NCBI GenBank assembly: GCA_964384915.1
Contig: CAYLMA010000001.1
Span: 1-64,000 of the forward strand
Direction: 5' to 3'
Source of the DNA: Sulfurimicrobium sp964384915
GTDB taxonomy: Bacteria; Pseudomonadota; Gammaproteobacteria; Burkholderiales; Sulfuricellaceae
DNA length: 64,000 bases
Shown here one piece after another: positions 51,741 to 59,911 of this stretch (within the stretch, counting starts at the first letter, position 1; each line of letters starts with the position of its first letter). The notes beneath the pieces are model-generated. The model searched no databases. It had not been told where the DNA came from and saw only the letters and a program-made list of their open reading frames with translations. A program made the translations under genes and the position numbers.

Positions 51741-53216
51741 TTACTCCGTTGGTTGTTCGGTATGTGGAGGCGGCGCGACCGCCGGTGCCTGGTCGTGCCG
51801 TGGATCGGAATCGAAGACGAGGCCCAATGCATCGGCACGGGCGTTATCAGTCGCGATCTCCCGATCGACATCCTCGGCGTCGTAGCCGTAGGCCGAGATC
51901 GCCTCCGAACGGCTGGTGAGGCCCGCCCGGATGGCGAGCTTCATGGCGTTGAATTCCTTCTGCGGGTCGACCCACTGCCAGCCCTGCGGAATCCACTTGG
52001 CAACTTGGTAGTCACGCCGACGGCGGCTGTAACCAGGGAGCACGAGCGAACCTTCGAGCGCCGCCTGATCCATCCATGCGCGCCAGATCGGGCGACACAA
52101 CTGGTGGACGATCACGCCGTGCTGGATCACTTCACAGCGACGGCGGAACTCCAGCAGGCCGGCGCGGATCGAGGAGTAGTTCACCTGGGTGAGATCGCCG
52201 GTAAGCATCTCGTAGGTGATGCCCATGGCGGCCGCCACTGCCCGAAACTGCTGGCGCATGAACTCGGCGTAGGAACTGCCGACATCGGCCGGGGCCGAGA
52301 ACTTGATGTCCTCGCCCGGCTCCAGAATCTGCAGCGTGCCGGGCTCCAGCCCGGCCAAGGCCACGCCATTGGCGTCGGCCAGTCCCTCGCCCATCAGGTT
52401 GTCCTCGGGAGCGAGTCGGGTGATGAAACCCGCGAACATCGCGGCGGTCTTCTTGCGCACCAGTTCAGCGTCGTCGTACTGGTCGAGCTCGTTTAGCTTC
52501 ACCAAGGCGCGGGCGAGCCATGGCTCACCCCGTATCTGCCCTGGCCGCAGCGGACGGAAGAGATGGACGACTTCCTCTGCCGGCACCCGAACCGTTTCGA
52601 CGCCACCCGACCCGGACATGGGGCCGAGGCTTCCGTCGTTCGGATGCGAACGATAGAGGTGGTAAGCCACACGTCGTCCGAGCCGGTCGAACTCGATGCC
52701 GGCGCGGATGACGTTCCCGTTGGCGAGCTCCCGGTTCATCGCCAGCGGTAGGTGTTCGGCCTCCAGCACCTGAATTTGGAGTGCTACTGGCAGCCCGTCC
52801 TCGGGGCGCCGCCAGCGCAATCGCACGATCGCCTCGCCTCCCTCCAGCATGGCCCGGCAAGCGAGCGACTGCAGGCCATAGAAATCGGTAAGTCCCGCTG
52901 CATCGGCGCTTTCGCACCAGTCCCACCACAAGCGCTGGATGACTTCGCGCCGGGCCGCATCTTCCAGCATGCTCTGCGGCTTGATGCCGGTGCCGATGGC
53001 GTTGGCGACGAAGGCCTCGATGCCAGCGGCGGCCCAGGCATTGCGCCGCACGAGGTCGCGGCTTTTGGCGCGAAGCTGTTCCTGCGTGTAGGCGAGTGCC
53101 GCCACCGCACCGGGGTTGGCCACCGCCCAGGCGAGCGTGCGCCGACCGAAGCCTGCACCGTCGTAGGTGGGCGTACCGCCGAAGACCCGGCGTTTGATGG
53201 TTCCAAACCAGCTCAT
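51741..53216 (-). CDS. Portal protein, lambda gpB family
   Basis: A 491-residue portal protein (MSWFGTIKRRVFGG..., then RRNAWAAAGIEAFVANAIGTGIKPQ, and PRPGQIRGEPWLARALVKLNELDQYDDAELVRKKTAAMF-type central segment). It matches the lambda B family. Twelve copies form the ring through which DNA is packaged. The C-terminal 40 residues are Pro/Ala-rich. The ATG at 53216 shares its A with the gpW stop. Confidence 0.93.
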   Translation of the reverse strand: MSWFGTIKRRVFGGTPTYDGAGFGRRTLAWAVANPGAVAALAYTQEQLRAKSRDLVRRNAWAAAGIEAFVANAIGTGIKPQSMLEDAARREVIQRLWWDWCESADAAGLTDFYGLQSLACRAMLEGGEAIVRLRWRRPEDGLPVALQIQVLEAEHLPLAMNRELANGNVIRAGIEFDRLGRRVAYHLYRSHPNDGSLGPMSGSGGVETVRVPAEEVVHLFRPLRPGQIRGEPWLARALVKLNELDQYDDAELVRKKTAAMFAGFITRLAPEDNLMGEGLADANGVALAGLEPGTLQILEPGEDIKFSAPADVGSSYAEFMRQQFRAVAAAMGITYEMLTGDLTQVNYSSIRAGLLEFRRRCEVIQHGVIVHQLCRPIWRAWMDQAALEGSLVLPGYSRRRRDYQVAKWIPQGWQWVDPQKEFNAMKLAIRAGLTSRSEAISAYGYDAEDVDREIATDNARADALGLVFDSDPRHDQAPAVAPPPHTEQPTE

Positions 53217-53446
53217 CAGAAGCCCTTCCCGGTAGTCACGCGGATCTGGCGCGGCGCACGCGGATACAGGCCGGTGGCCACGGCATCCTTGTGCATCGCG
53301 GCCTCGACCTCGGCGATGGCCTGCTTCAGTTCCTCGACGGTGCGGTACTCGACGGTCTTGTCGCCGAAAGTCACGCGCTTCTCGCCTTTGGCCAGCGCAT
53401 CGCGCAGGGCCTGCAACTGCACCTCGGTGTAGGTCGGCGTGCTCAT
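53216..53446 (-). CDS. Head-tail joining protein, gpW family
   Basis: A 76-residue protein (MSTPTYTEVQLQALRDALAKGEKRVTFGDKTVEYRTVEELKQAIAEVEAAM...) that clearly follows the gpW fold: helix, beta hairpin, helix. It joins head and tail by binding below the portal. The ATG overlaps the preceding stop by four bases. Confidence 0.9.
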   Translation of the reverse strand: MSTPTYTEVQLQALRDALAKGEKRVTFGDKTVEYRTVEELKQAIAEVEAAMHKDAVATGLYPRAPRQIRVTTGKGF

Positions 53447-53835
53447 CGATAGACCACCAGGCTGATTTCCGTGGTGTCGGCAAGCGAACCGGCGCTGGTG
53501 ACGCACACGATGTCGAGCGTCGTGGTCGTCTTGCCGTCGGTGGTGGAGCGAGCGGCCGCGAACCGGATCGTGCCGGTGGCAACGTTGCTGCGACCGGTCG
53601 CTACCCAGCAGTAGTTAGCGTCGACGAAGGGCGTGGCGAAGTTAATGCGGTAGCGGCCTGCGGCGAGGCGTGACACCGACACCACGTTGTAAGCGGCTCG
53701 CAGATCGACCGCGCTGCCGACGTAACCGAAGTTCGCCCAGGCCCGGGCGAGTCCCGGATGGTCGGGACGGATCAGGCCCTTGATCTCGGTGCCGATGCGG
53801 GTGGCGAGCGCCGACAGTTGCGTGACGAGGCTCAT
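53443..53835 (-). CDS. Tail-fibre-like protein in the head module (130 aa)
   Basis: A 130-residue protein. The N-terminus MSLVTQLSALATRIGTEIK is followed by a beta-rich region (RYRINFATPFVDANYCWVATGRSNVAT...SLVVYR) resembling the C-terminal fold of fibre-type proteins. Its start motif repeats that of the next gene upstream. Position between terminase and gpW is odd for a tail fibre and suggests a head-attached fibre or capsid decoration. Confidence 0.6.
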   Translation of the reverse strand: MSLVTQLSALATRIGTEIKGLIRPDHPGLARAWANFGYVGSAVDLRAAYNVVSVSRLAAGRYRINFATPFVDANYCWVATGRSNVATGTIRFAAARSTTDGKTTTTLDIVCVTSAGSLADTTEISLVVYR

Positions 53836-53838
53836 CAC

Positions 53839-54330
53839 TTACACCAGGGCGGCGTTGAAGATCGCTACGAAGTCGGTGGTGGTATCGCCAATGTCAGTGG
53901 CGGCGACCGCACCGATGTTGTCTCGGGCTTGCGTCTGCTCGGGAACGGTCAGGGTCTGCGCGGCATCGAAGCGCACGCGCTTGTCGATGGCGGCGGTCAG
54001 CGCGGCGATGCCGGTCTGGTCGTTCTGTAGCGCCTGCTGGAGTTCCAGCAGTGTGTCGTAGGCCGGGTCGGCGCCGCCCAAGATATCGGCCTTGAGGGTG
54101 TCGAGCACCGAGACGATTTTCGACGACGAGTAGGTGCTGGTCGTGGCAACCGTGAGGTCGTCGATGGCCACCGCCGTGATGATCGCGGCCTTGAGTTCGT
54201 TGATGGCCGCGACCAGACTCGACTTGTCGGTGGTGGTCAATGCGGTCAGCGTGCCAGTGCGACCCTTGACGGTGTTGAATTCCTCGGCGACGCGCAGGAC
54301 GAAGCTGTTGAGTTGGGTTTGCAGACTCAT
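53839..54330 (-). CDS. Fibre-shaft-like protein in the head module (163 aa)
   Basis: A 163-residue protein starting MSLQTQLNSFVLRVAEEFNTVK. It has a coiled-coil/shaft-like middle (LTTTDKSSLVAAINELKAAI) and a motif common in phage fibres (GGADPAYDTLLELQQALQNDQT). It shares the N-terminal MSLxTQL pattern with the downstream 130-residue protein, so the two may form one fibre. It follows the large terminase gene directly. Confidence 0.65.
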   Translation of the reverse strand: MSLQTQLNSFVLRVAEEFNTVKGRTGTLTALTTTDKSSLVAAINELKAAIITAVAIDDLTVATTSTYSSSKIVSVLDTLKADILGGADPAYDTLLELQQALQNDQTGIAALTAAIDKRVRFDAAQTLTVPEQTQARDNIGAVAATDIGDTTTDFVAIFNAALV

Positions 54331-54356
54331 GGTGGGGTTCTCCAGTGGTGGTGTGA

Positions 54357-56321
54357 TCAGCTGAACCAGCGACTGCGAATGACGCGCCGGCCCGTTCTCG
54401 GGGTTCCAGAAACAGCGAGGCCACCGCGTTGGGTGGCCTCAGTGGGGTGTTCGATTAGCGGATCGGGATCGCCGGGCGGCGGCAATCCGATCTGCCGTTC
54501 CAGTTCACGCCAGTGCCGTTCCTCGAAGCGGTCGAGGCCGGCTGTGCTGGCCGCTGCCCGTGCATACACGTAGCAGTCCAGAGCCTCGTTGCGCTCCCGC
54601 ATCTTCTGCCACTCGCGGATGGCGAAGCCGTTCCGGTCGCGGCGGGTGATCAGCTGCTCGGCGCAGAGTTGCTGCACGAATTCGGCATCAACTTTGGGAA
54701 GATGCACGAAGCCGGTGGGGTAACGTAGCGTGACGCCGTCCTCCAGCACATCCGCCGCCTTGCGCAGGTTGTTGTAAAACTCCAGCTTGGCGATGCCGAC
54801 AGCGACCGAGAACACCTTGATGCCCCGGCGCAGCTTCTTGCCGCCCTGCGAAAGATCGACCGCCGTCGGCGTGCCGACCAGAGCCGCGCCCTTGGGCACA
54901 CCCTTGACCGCCATCACGCGGGGATCGCGTACCAGCCGCACGAAGGTGTAGGCCTCCTGCGTGGCGAAGCCGGTGTCCAGGGCGAACCGGGCGAGCGGCA
55001 ATTGCACACCTGACTCGTGCGACCACGTTTCGGCGATCAGCTCGCCGAGGCGTTTCCACACCGCGTCGCGGGCGGTATCGCCCATCAGCACGCGATGCTC
55101 GACGAGCCAGGACTCTTTGCCTCGCCCGAATGCCCAGATCGAGGCCTCGATACGATCCTTCTGCACGTCGGCACCACCGACCAGCAGCAGGCCGGCGGAA
55201 GGGATGCGCCCAACCGGATAGTCTTCGCGCCGTTCGATGAGCCGCTGCCAGTCGGGGGCTTCGCCTTCCTCGACCCAAGTCTCGCCAAGCTCGGTGTTCT
55301 TGAAGGTCTTGATGGCGGCCGCCGATCCGGATTCCTTGTTCACTGCGCTCTCCCAGGCGGCGGCAATCTCCCGCCAACTGCGCCAACCGACCGGGCTGTA
55401 CAGCGACGACAGGTGGAATCCCGCAGTCTTGCTCCCGTTCTCCGGTGCCATCGCCCGCCATTCGCCGTGTTCCAGCATCCAGGTCTTGTGCTGCTCCGGA
55501 ATCGGCGCGTCGCACGCCTCACATACGTAGGCAGCCGTCTCGGGTTGCCCCTTCTCCCAGCGAAATTGCTCGAAGCGCAACCACTGCCGATGCGAGCAGT
55601 GCGGGCACGGCAGGAAATAGCGACGCTGGTCACTGGCTTCGTACTCGCGTTCGATGCTGCTCGCGCCGGCAATCGTCGGCGTCGAGACAATGAAAATCTT
55701 CCGCCGCGCGAAGGTGCGCGTGCGGGCCTCGGCGAGCGAGATCGCATCGCCTTCGCCATCGACATCAGACGGGTAGCCGTCCACCTCATCCAGAAACAGA
55801 TAGCGCACCGGCATTGAGCGCAGGCCGACGGCGCTGTTCGCGCCAGTCATCACCAGCACGCCGCCGCGAAACTCCTTCGCCAGAATCGTGTTGCCGGCAT
55901 CGCGACTGCGGGCCGGGGCGATCAGTTCGGCCAGCACCGGCGATTCCTCGATCAGCGGGTCGATCCGCTGCTTGGAATTGCGCTTCGCCATTTCCACCGT
56001 GGGCGACACGGCCATCATCGGCCCGGGCGCGTGATGGATCACGTAGCCGATCCAGTTGTTGCCCATCTCTGTCGCGCCGAGCTGCGCCGCCTTCATGAAC
56101 ACGATCCGCTCGACCGCCGACATCGGCGACAGGCAATCCATGATCGCCTTCAGGTACGGCGTGCGGCTGGTGCGCCAGCGGCCCGGTTCTGCCGATGCCT
56201 TGCTGGACAGCATCCGGTGGCGATCTGACCACTCGGACACGGTGAGCAAGGGATCGGGCGTCAGCCCCTCCCGCCAGGCGCGCTCGATGTCGATCCCGCC
56301 TTCGTAATCCGCATCCAGCAT
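54357..56321 (-). CDS. Terminase large subunit, GpA family
   Basis: A 654-residue packaging ATPase/nuclease of the lambda gpA type. It has a Walker A-like KAAQLGATEMGNN and Walker B YLFLDEVDGYP. Two CxxC zinc-type pairs (CPHCSH and CEACD) follow, with a C-terminal nuclease region containing VGGADVQKDRIEASIWAFG. It cuts concatemers and drives DNA into the prohead. ATG 56321 shares its A with the small-subunit stop; an upstream TTG is also in frame. The last bases hold a 9-bp hairpin (54417-54440). Confidence 0.94.
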   Translation of the reverse strand: MLDADYEGGIDIERAWREGLTPDPLLTVSEWSDRHRMLSSKASAEPGRWRTSRTPYLKAIMDCLSPMSAVERIVFMKAAQLGATEMGNNWIGYVIHHAPGPMMAVSPTVEMAKRNSKQRIDPLIEESPVLAELIAPARSRDAGNTILAKEFRGGVLVMTGANSAVGLRSMPVRYLFLDEVDGYPSDVDGEGDAISLAEARTRTFARRKIFIVSTPTIAGASSIEREYEASDQRRYFLPCPHCSHRQWLRFEQFRWEKGQPETAAYVCEACDAPIPEQHKTWMLEHGEWRAMAPENGSKTAGFHLSSLYSPVGWRSWREIAAAWESAVNKESGSAAAIKTFKNTELGETWVEEGEAPDWQRLIERREDYPVGRIPSAGLLLVGGADVQKDRIEASIWAFGRGKESWLVEHRVLMGDTARDAVWKRLGELIAETWSHESGVQLPLARFALDTGFATQEAYTFVRLVRDPRVMAVKGVPKGAALVGTPTAVDLSQGGKKLRRGIKVFSVAVGIAKLEFYNNLRKAADVLEDGVTLRYPTGFVHLPKVDAEFVQQLCAEQLITRRDRNGFAIREWQKMRERNEALDCYVYARAAASTAGLDRFEERHWRELERQIGLPPPGDPDPLIEHPTEATQRGGLAVSGTPRTGRRVIRSRWFS

Positions 56322-56863
56322 CAATCCACCCGGGGGCGAACGTCGCCCAATTCCTGCAAGTGTTCCCGCACGGCAGTCTCCAGTGCGACGTGCAGCGTGT
56401 GAGCATCGACGCCGAGCTTCGATGCCATCTGCCCAGAAATGCGTGCCGGCCAGTTAAGCCAGGCATCGCGCTCGGAACGCGCCAGCTTGAAAACGTGGGC
56501 GATGGCCTGAGGCCGGTCGACCAGTTCGCCCTTGAGTCGGGCCAGTCGCACCTTGTTCGTCTGCGCCTTGACCACCTCGTTGACCGTGCGGGCCTGCAGC
56601 AGCGACGTACCACCGGCATTCAATGCCGGAGCAATCGGCTCGCCGGCAGGTTCCTTGACCGCGACCGTTTCAGCCCGGCGCTTGGTGCCCTCCTTGGGCG
56701 TGTCGGAATTCTTCGCCCAGTCCCGGTCGGCCTTGTCCGGATCGATGCTGCCATCGGCCTCCGGCGTGATCCGCCCGGCACGAATGGCCTTGTGCACGGC
56801 GGTGTCCGACACCCCTCGGTGCCGGGCATAGGCGCGAATCGACAGTCCCATGATCTCCATCAA
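56321..56863 (-). CDS. Terminase small subunit
   Basis: A 180-residue protein. The N-terminal helix-turn-helix is LSIRAYARHRGVSDTAVHKAIRAGRITPEADGSID, as in Nu1-type subunits. A helical C-terminal half (NKVRLARLKGELVDRPQAIAHVFKLARSERDAWLNW) follows. It recognises the packaging site and loads the large subunit. MMEIM at the N-terminus leaves the start uncertain by a few codons. Divergent small genes begin about 90 bases away. Confidence 0.87.
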   Translation of the reverse strand: MMEIMGLSIRAYARHRGVSDTAVHKAIRAGRITPEADGSIDPDKADRDWAKNSDTPKEGTKRRAETVAVKEPAGEPIAPALNAGGTSLLQARTVNEVVKAQTNKVRLARLKGELVDRPQAIAHVFKLARSERDAWLNWPARISGQMASKLGVDAHTLHVALETAVREHLQELGDVRPRVD

Positions 56864-56890
56864 GCATTGGTGCGGCCCAGTTCAGATTCA

Positions 56891-56921
56891 GCTTGGCTTC
56901 TCTCTGGAACAGCGCGTTCAT
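56891..56921 (+). repeat. Leader motif copy A
   Basis: GCTTGGCTTC, TCTCTG, GAACAGCGCGTTCAT. It ends 35 bases before the ATG of the DUF6900 gene and is followed by a CATCAAC element. Confidence 0.88.
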
Positions 56922-56956
56922 GACATCACCATCAACGACGCCACAAGGTGAAAAAC

Positions 56957-57145
56957 ATGACGAAGCAAGCCGCCAAAGACCTCGACCAGCAACTGCAGCA
57001 GATCGCGCTGGATCACCTGTTCATCGAAACACTGGAAACCCGCCACAGCGACCGGCTGGACTTCCACGACGTCAGTGTCTGGGCCGTCAAGAGTGCTCTG
57101 CTGGCCGCTTACGAGGCAGGGCGGCAGGCCGTGAAGCAGGGCTGA
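56957..57145 (+). CDS. DUF6900 family small phage protein
   Basis: A 62-residue protein (MTKQAAKDLDQQLQQIALDHLFIETLETRHSDRLDFHDVSVWAVKSAL...). It matches the DUF6900 pattern of TLE.R.SD.LDFHDV.VW in small phage and ICE proteins. The ATG at 56957 is chosen because AAGGTG stands 8 bases before it. It is the first of four plus-strand genes that each carry the repeated leader, in an otherwise minus-strand prophage. Confidence 0.8.
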   Translation: MTKQAAKDLDQQLQQIALDHLFIETLETRHSDRLDFHDVSVWAVKSALLAAYEAGRQAVKQG

Positions 57146-57161
57146 GAAAGAAGCAGAAGTC

Positions 57162-57192
57162 GCTTGGCTTCACTCGCGAACAGCGCGTTCAT
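57162..57192 (+). repeat. Leader motif copy B
   Basis: GCTTGGCTTC, ACTCGC, GAACAGCGCGTTCAT. It ends 34 bases before the DUF3489 start codon at 57227 and is followed by CATCAAC and an AAGGAG site. Confidence 0.88.
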
Positions 57193-57226
57193 GACCAGAC
57201 CATCAACCACCACGAAGGAGCATCAA

Positions 57227-57775
57227 ATGACCACCATCCAACTGACCCCTGCCCAGCACGCGATCCTGGCCTACGCCATCGAGCACACCGCCGGCAAGAT
57301 CGACTGGTTCCCCGACAACATCAAAGGCGGCGCCCGCACCAAGGTGCTGGAGGGCCTGTTCAACAAGGCCCTGATCACCCGCGACAGCACCGACTGGTTC
57401 GTCGCCGCCGAGGGCTACGACGCCCTGGGGCGTGCCCGGCCGACGCCGGCCACCATCCACCCCGACCCCGAGGTCGAGGCCGCCGTGTCGGCCGCAGAGG
57501 CCAACTGGGCGCAAGAAAAACAGGACGCGGCCAAGCAACTGCTCAAGGTGGGCGTCGAGGGCAAGCCCCGCACCCGCGAGAACAGCAAGCAGGCCGCCGT
57601 GATCCAGATGCTGCAGCGCCCGGAGGGAGCCACCATCAACCAGATCTGCGCGACCACCGGCTGGCAGGCGCACACGGTGCGCGGCACCTTTGCCGGGGCA
57701 TTCAAGAAGAAACTCGGGCTCACCATCACCTCGGAAAAGCCCGAGGGCGGCGAGCGCATCTACCGGGTCGGTTGA
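57227..57775 (+). CDS. DUF3489 domain-containing protein
   Basis: A 182-residue protein with the C-terminal DUF3489 domain: SKQAAVIQMLQRPEGATINQICATTGWQAHTVRGTFAGAFKKKLGLTITSEKPEGGERIYR. This is a winged-helix-like fold of unknown role, common on mobile elements and often linked to recombinases. The N-terminal half is helical. AAGGAG precedes the ATG. Regulation or DNA binding is plausible but unproven. Confidence 0.85.
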   Translation: MTTIQLTPAQHAILAYAIEHTAGKIDWFPDNIKGGARTKVLEGLFNKALITRDSTDWFVAAEGYDALGRARPTPATIHPDPEVEAAVSAAEANWAQEKQDAAKQLLKVGVEGKPRTRENSKQAAVIQMLQRPEGATINQICATTGWQAHTVRGTFAGAFKKKLGLTITSEKPEGGERIYRVG

Positions 57776-57784
57776 TTTCGTGAC

Positions 57785-57811
57785 GGGGTGGCGGCATATC
57801 CACGCCACCCC
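57785..57811 (+). terminator. GC hairpin after the DUF3489 gene
   Basis: GGGGTGGCG (57785-57793) pairs with CGCCACCCC (57803-57811) over 9 perfect bases with a 9-base loop. There is no T run. It could end the DUF3489 transcript or serve as an attenuator before the next leader copy. Confidence 0.5.
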
Positions 57812-57829
57812 GAAGCGATCTCCTAAATA

Positions 57830-57860
57830 GCTTGGCTTCCAGATTGAACAGCGCGTTCAT
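57830..57860 (+). repeat. Leader motif copy C
   Basis: GCTTGGCTTC, CAGATT, GAACAGCGCGTTCAT. It ends 34 bases before the ATG at 57895 and is followed by CATCAAC and an AGGAG site. Confidence 0.88.
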
Positions 57861-57894
57861 ACGAGCTTCATCAACGTAACCAGGAGCAACTGCC

Positions 57895-58227
57895 ATGACC
57901 ACCGAAATCAGCAACCACGCCAACCCTCTCCGTGTCCGCTTCACCCGCAAGCCCGTCGACCTGCAGGATGTGCTGGCGGCCACGCCCTACGACGAACGTC
58001 CAGAGCCGGTGATCATCAGCGAAACCCGCGAATTGACCCCTGCCGAGTACGATGCTTTTTCCAGCACGCTACTGCAAGATCGCGACTGGCTGGCCGGCAA
58101 GGGCGGGTACCCCGACCAGACCACTCGGCACGTCGTCGAAGTCAAGGCCGAGAATCGCAAGACCCTGTACGTCGACCCCTCGGGCAGCGCCTACGGGCGT
58201 TACGTCGGCATTGCCATCGAGGGTTGA
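57895..58227 (+). CDS. Small phage protein, function unknown (110 aa)
   Basis: A 110-residue protein (MTTEISNHANPLRVRFTRKPVDLQDVLAATPYDERPEPVI...). The C-terminal part (VVEVKAENRKTLYVDPSGSAYGRYVGIAIEG) looks like a small beta-sheet domain. I do not recognise the family. AGGAG lies nine bases before the ATG. It is part of the leader-motif gene set and starts with the same MTT as its neighbours. Confidence 0.7.
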   Translation: MTTEISNHANPLRVRFTRKPVDLQDVLAATPYDERPEPVIISETRELTPAEYDAFSSTLLQDRDWLAGKGGYPDQTTRHVVEVKAENRKTLYVDPSGSAYGRYVGIAIEG

Positions 58228-58243
58228 AAATGATGCAGAAAGC

Positions 58244-58274
58244 GCTTGGCTTCTCAATCGAACAGCGCGTTCAT
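58244..58274 (+). repeat. Leader motif copy D
   Basis: GCTTGGCTTC, TCAATC, GAACAGCGCGTTCAT. It ends 36 bases before the ATG at 58311. Read on the other strand its six-base spacer contains a stop codon, so the motif is not a conserved antisense peptide. Confidence 0.88.
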
Positions 58275-58310
58275 ACGGGTGTCGCAACGATCAACCCGAA
58301 GGAGACAACG

Positions 58311-58679
58311 ATGACCACCACCAAGCAAATCCCCGCCACACAAAACGATGCCTGGGGTTTTTGGGGCACGATGAACAACGACGCCCAAGCCGCCTGGCCC
58401 ATCGCGATGACCGCGATCTCCGACATCACCTGCCAGCCCCTCGAATCGGTCAGGGCCTTCCTCGACAGCCGCCACGGGCGTCACTTCGCGGATGACGTCC
58501 TCAACGAAATGCTCCGGGGCCACGCAATCAAGCAAGCGGTCGACGCGGCGGTAGCCCGCTGGATGGGTTGGACGATTGGCCGCCAGACCAGCAAGGAGTA
58601 CGGCATCCCGCGCGGGATGACGTACCTGACGGGCTTTGTGATTCACTGTGAAATCATCGAAGAAGAACTCGCCGCCTGA
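58311..58679 (+). CDS. Small phage protein, function unknown (122 aa)
   Basis: A 122-residue protein (MTTTKQIPATQNDAWGFWGTMNNDAQAAWPIAMTAISDITCQPLESVRAFLDSRHGRHFADDVLNEML...). It is mostly helical, with a C-terminal Cys/Glu-rich segment. Similar proteins occur on phages and integrative elements, but I assign no function. AAGGAGACAACG precedes the ATG. Its 3' end overlaps the converging methyltransferase gene by 37 bases. Confidence 0.75.
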   Translation: MTTTKQIPATQNDAWGFWGTMNNDAQAAWPIAMTAISDITCQPLESVRAFLDSRHGRHFADDVLNEMLRGHAIKQAVDAAVARWMGWTIGRQTSKEYGIPRGMTYLTGFVIHCEIIEEELAA

Positions 58680-59911
58680 TCGAACGCCACGCCATCCGCC
58701 AAGCGGGTGGCCTGCGCCCCGGCATAGTCCTGCCAACGGCGCACGATCACATCCACGTACTTTGGGTCGAGCTCCATGAGCCGCGCCCGCCGCCCCGACT
58801 TCTCGGCGGCGATCAGCGTGCTGCCAGATCCGCCGAAGGGGTCCAACACCACGTCGCCTGGGCGACTGGAATTGCGAATCGCCCGTTCCACCAGTTCCAC
58901 CGGCTTCATGGTCGGATGCAGATCGTTCTTCTGCGGTTTCTTGATCTGCCAGACATCGCCCTGATCGCGGTCGCCGCACCAGTGACGCTCGCCACCCTCC
59001 GGCCAGCCGTAGAGGATGGGCTCGTACTGGCGTTGATAGTCGGCGCGGCCCAGGGTGAAGGTGTTCTTCGCCCAGATGATGAACGTCGACCAGTGGCCGC
59101 CGGCAGCCCGGAAGGCGGATTGCAGGGTGTCCAGTTCACTGGACGACATCGCCACGTAGACGCCGCCTCGGCAGTGCTCCAGAGCAGGCGTCAGCGCGGC
59201 CAGCAGGAAATCGTAGAAGCCCTCACCGAGATTGTCGTTGAGGATCGCGCGGTTCTTGCCGCGCATCTTGTCCTTGGCGCTGTTGGCGTAGTTCACGTTG
59301 TAGGGCGGGTCGGTGAACACCATGCCAGCCAACTCGTCGCCCAGCACCGTGGCGTAGGCATCGGCATCGGTGGCATCGCCGCAGAGCACACGATGCTCGC
59401 CGCATACCCAGACATCGCCCGGTCGTGACACCGGCGTCCCCGGTACCTCGGGGGCTGCATCCTCGTCGGTCTGCCCCTCGGTGGTCGTCTCGCCACCAGC
59501 GAGCAGATCAGCCAAGGCGTCGGCGTCGAAACCGGTCAGGGCCAGATCGAAGTCGTCATCTTGCAAGGCGACCAATTCCACTTGCAGCATCGCTTCGTCC
59601 CAGCCTGCGTTCTCGGCGATGCGGTTGTCCGCGATCACCAGCGCCCGGCGCTGGGTAGGGGTCAGGTGGTCAAGCACCACGACAGGTACCGTTTCGATGC
59701 CGAGCTTCTGGGCGGCTGCCAATCGGCCATGCCCGGCCACGATCACGCCATCGCTGCCCGCGAGGATGGGATTGGTGAATCCGAACTCCGCAATCGAGGC
59801 CGAAATCTGCGCCACCTGCGATTCGGAATGAGTACGGGCGTTCCGGGCATAGGGCACGAGCCGGTCAGTCGGCCACTGCTCGATCTTGTCGGCGAGCCAG
59901 GAGATGCTCAT
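58643..59911 (-). CDS. ParB-domain DNA methyltransferase (first copy)
   Basis: A 422-residue protein with an N-terminal ParB/Srx-like domain (LVPYARNARTHSESQVAQISASIAEFGFTNPILA...VAGHGRLAAAQKLG). A C-terminal beta-class methyltransferase carries TDPPYNVNY and the SAM motif DPFGGSGSTLIAAE. It probably protects phage DNA from host restriction by adenine or cytosine methylation. It overlaps the following paralogue by four bases and converges with the 122-residue gene. Confidence 0.92.
   Translation of the reverse strand: MSISWLADKIEQWPTDRLVPYARNARTHSESQVAQISASIAEFGFTNPILAGSDGVIVAGHGRLAAAQKLGIETVPVVVLDHLTPTQRRALVIADNRIAENAGWDEAMLQVELVALQDDDFDLALTGFDADALADLLAGGETTTEGQTDEDAAPEVPGTPVSRPGDVWVCGEHRVLCGDATDADAYATVLGDELAGMVFTDPPYNVNYANSAKDKMRGKNRAILNDNLGEGFYDFLLAALTPALEHCRGGVYVAMSSSELDTLQSAFRAAGGHWSTFIIWAKNTFTLGRADYQRQYEPILYGWPEGGERHWCGDRDQGDVWQIKKPQKNDLHPTMKPVELVERAIRNSSRPGDVVLDPFGGSGSTLIAAEKSGRRARLMELDPKYVDVIVRRWQDYAGAQATRLADGVAFDQAASSSSMISQ

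Noticed and set aside
56860..58280. A repeated antisense mini-peptide MNALF..EAK on the minus strand at the leader copies
   Set aside because: One copy has a stop codon in the variable spacer and downstream codons do not match, so conservation is at the DNA/RNA level.
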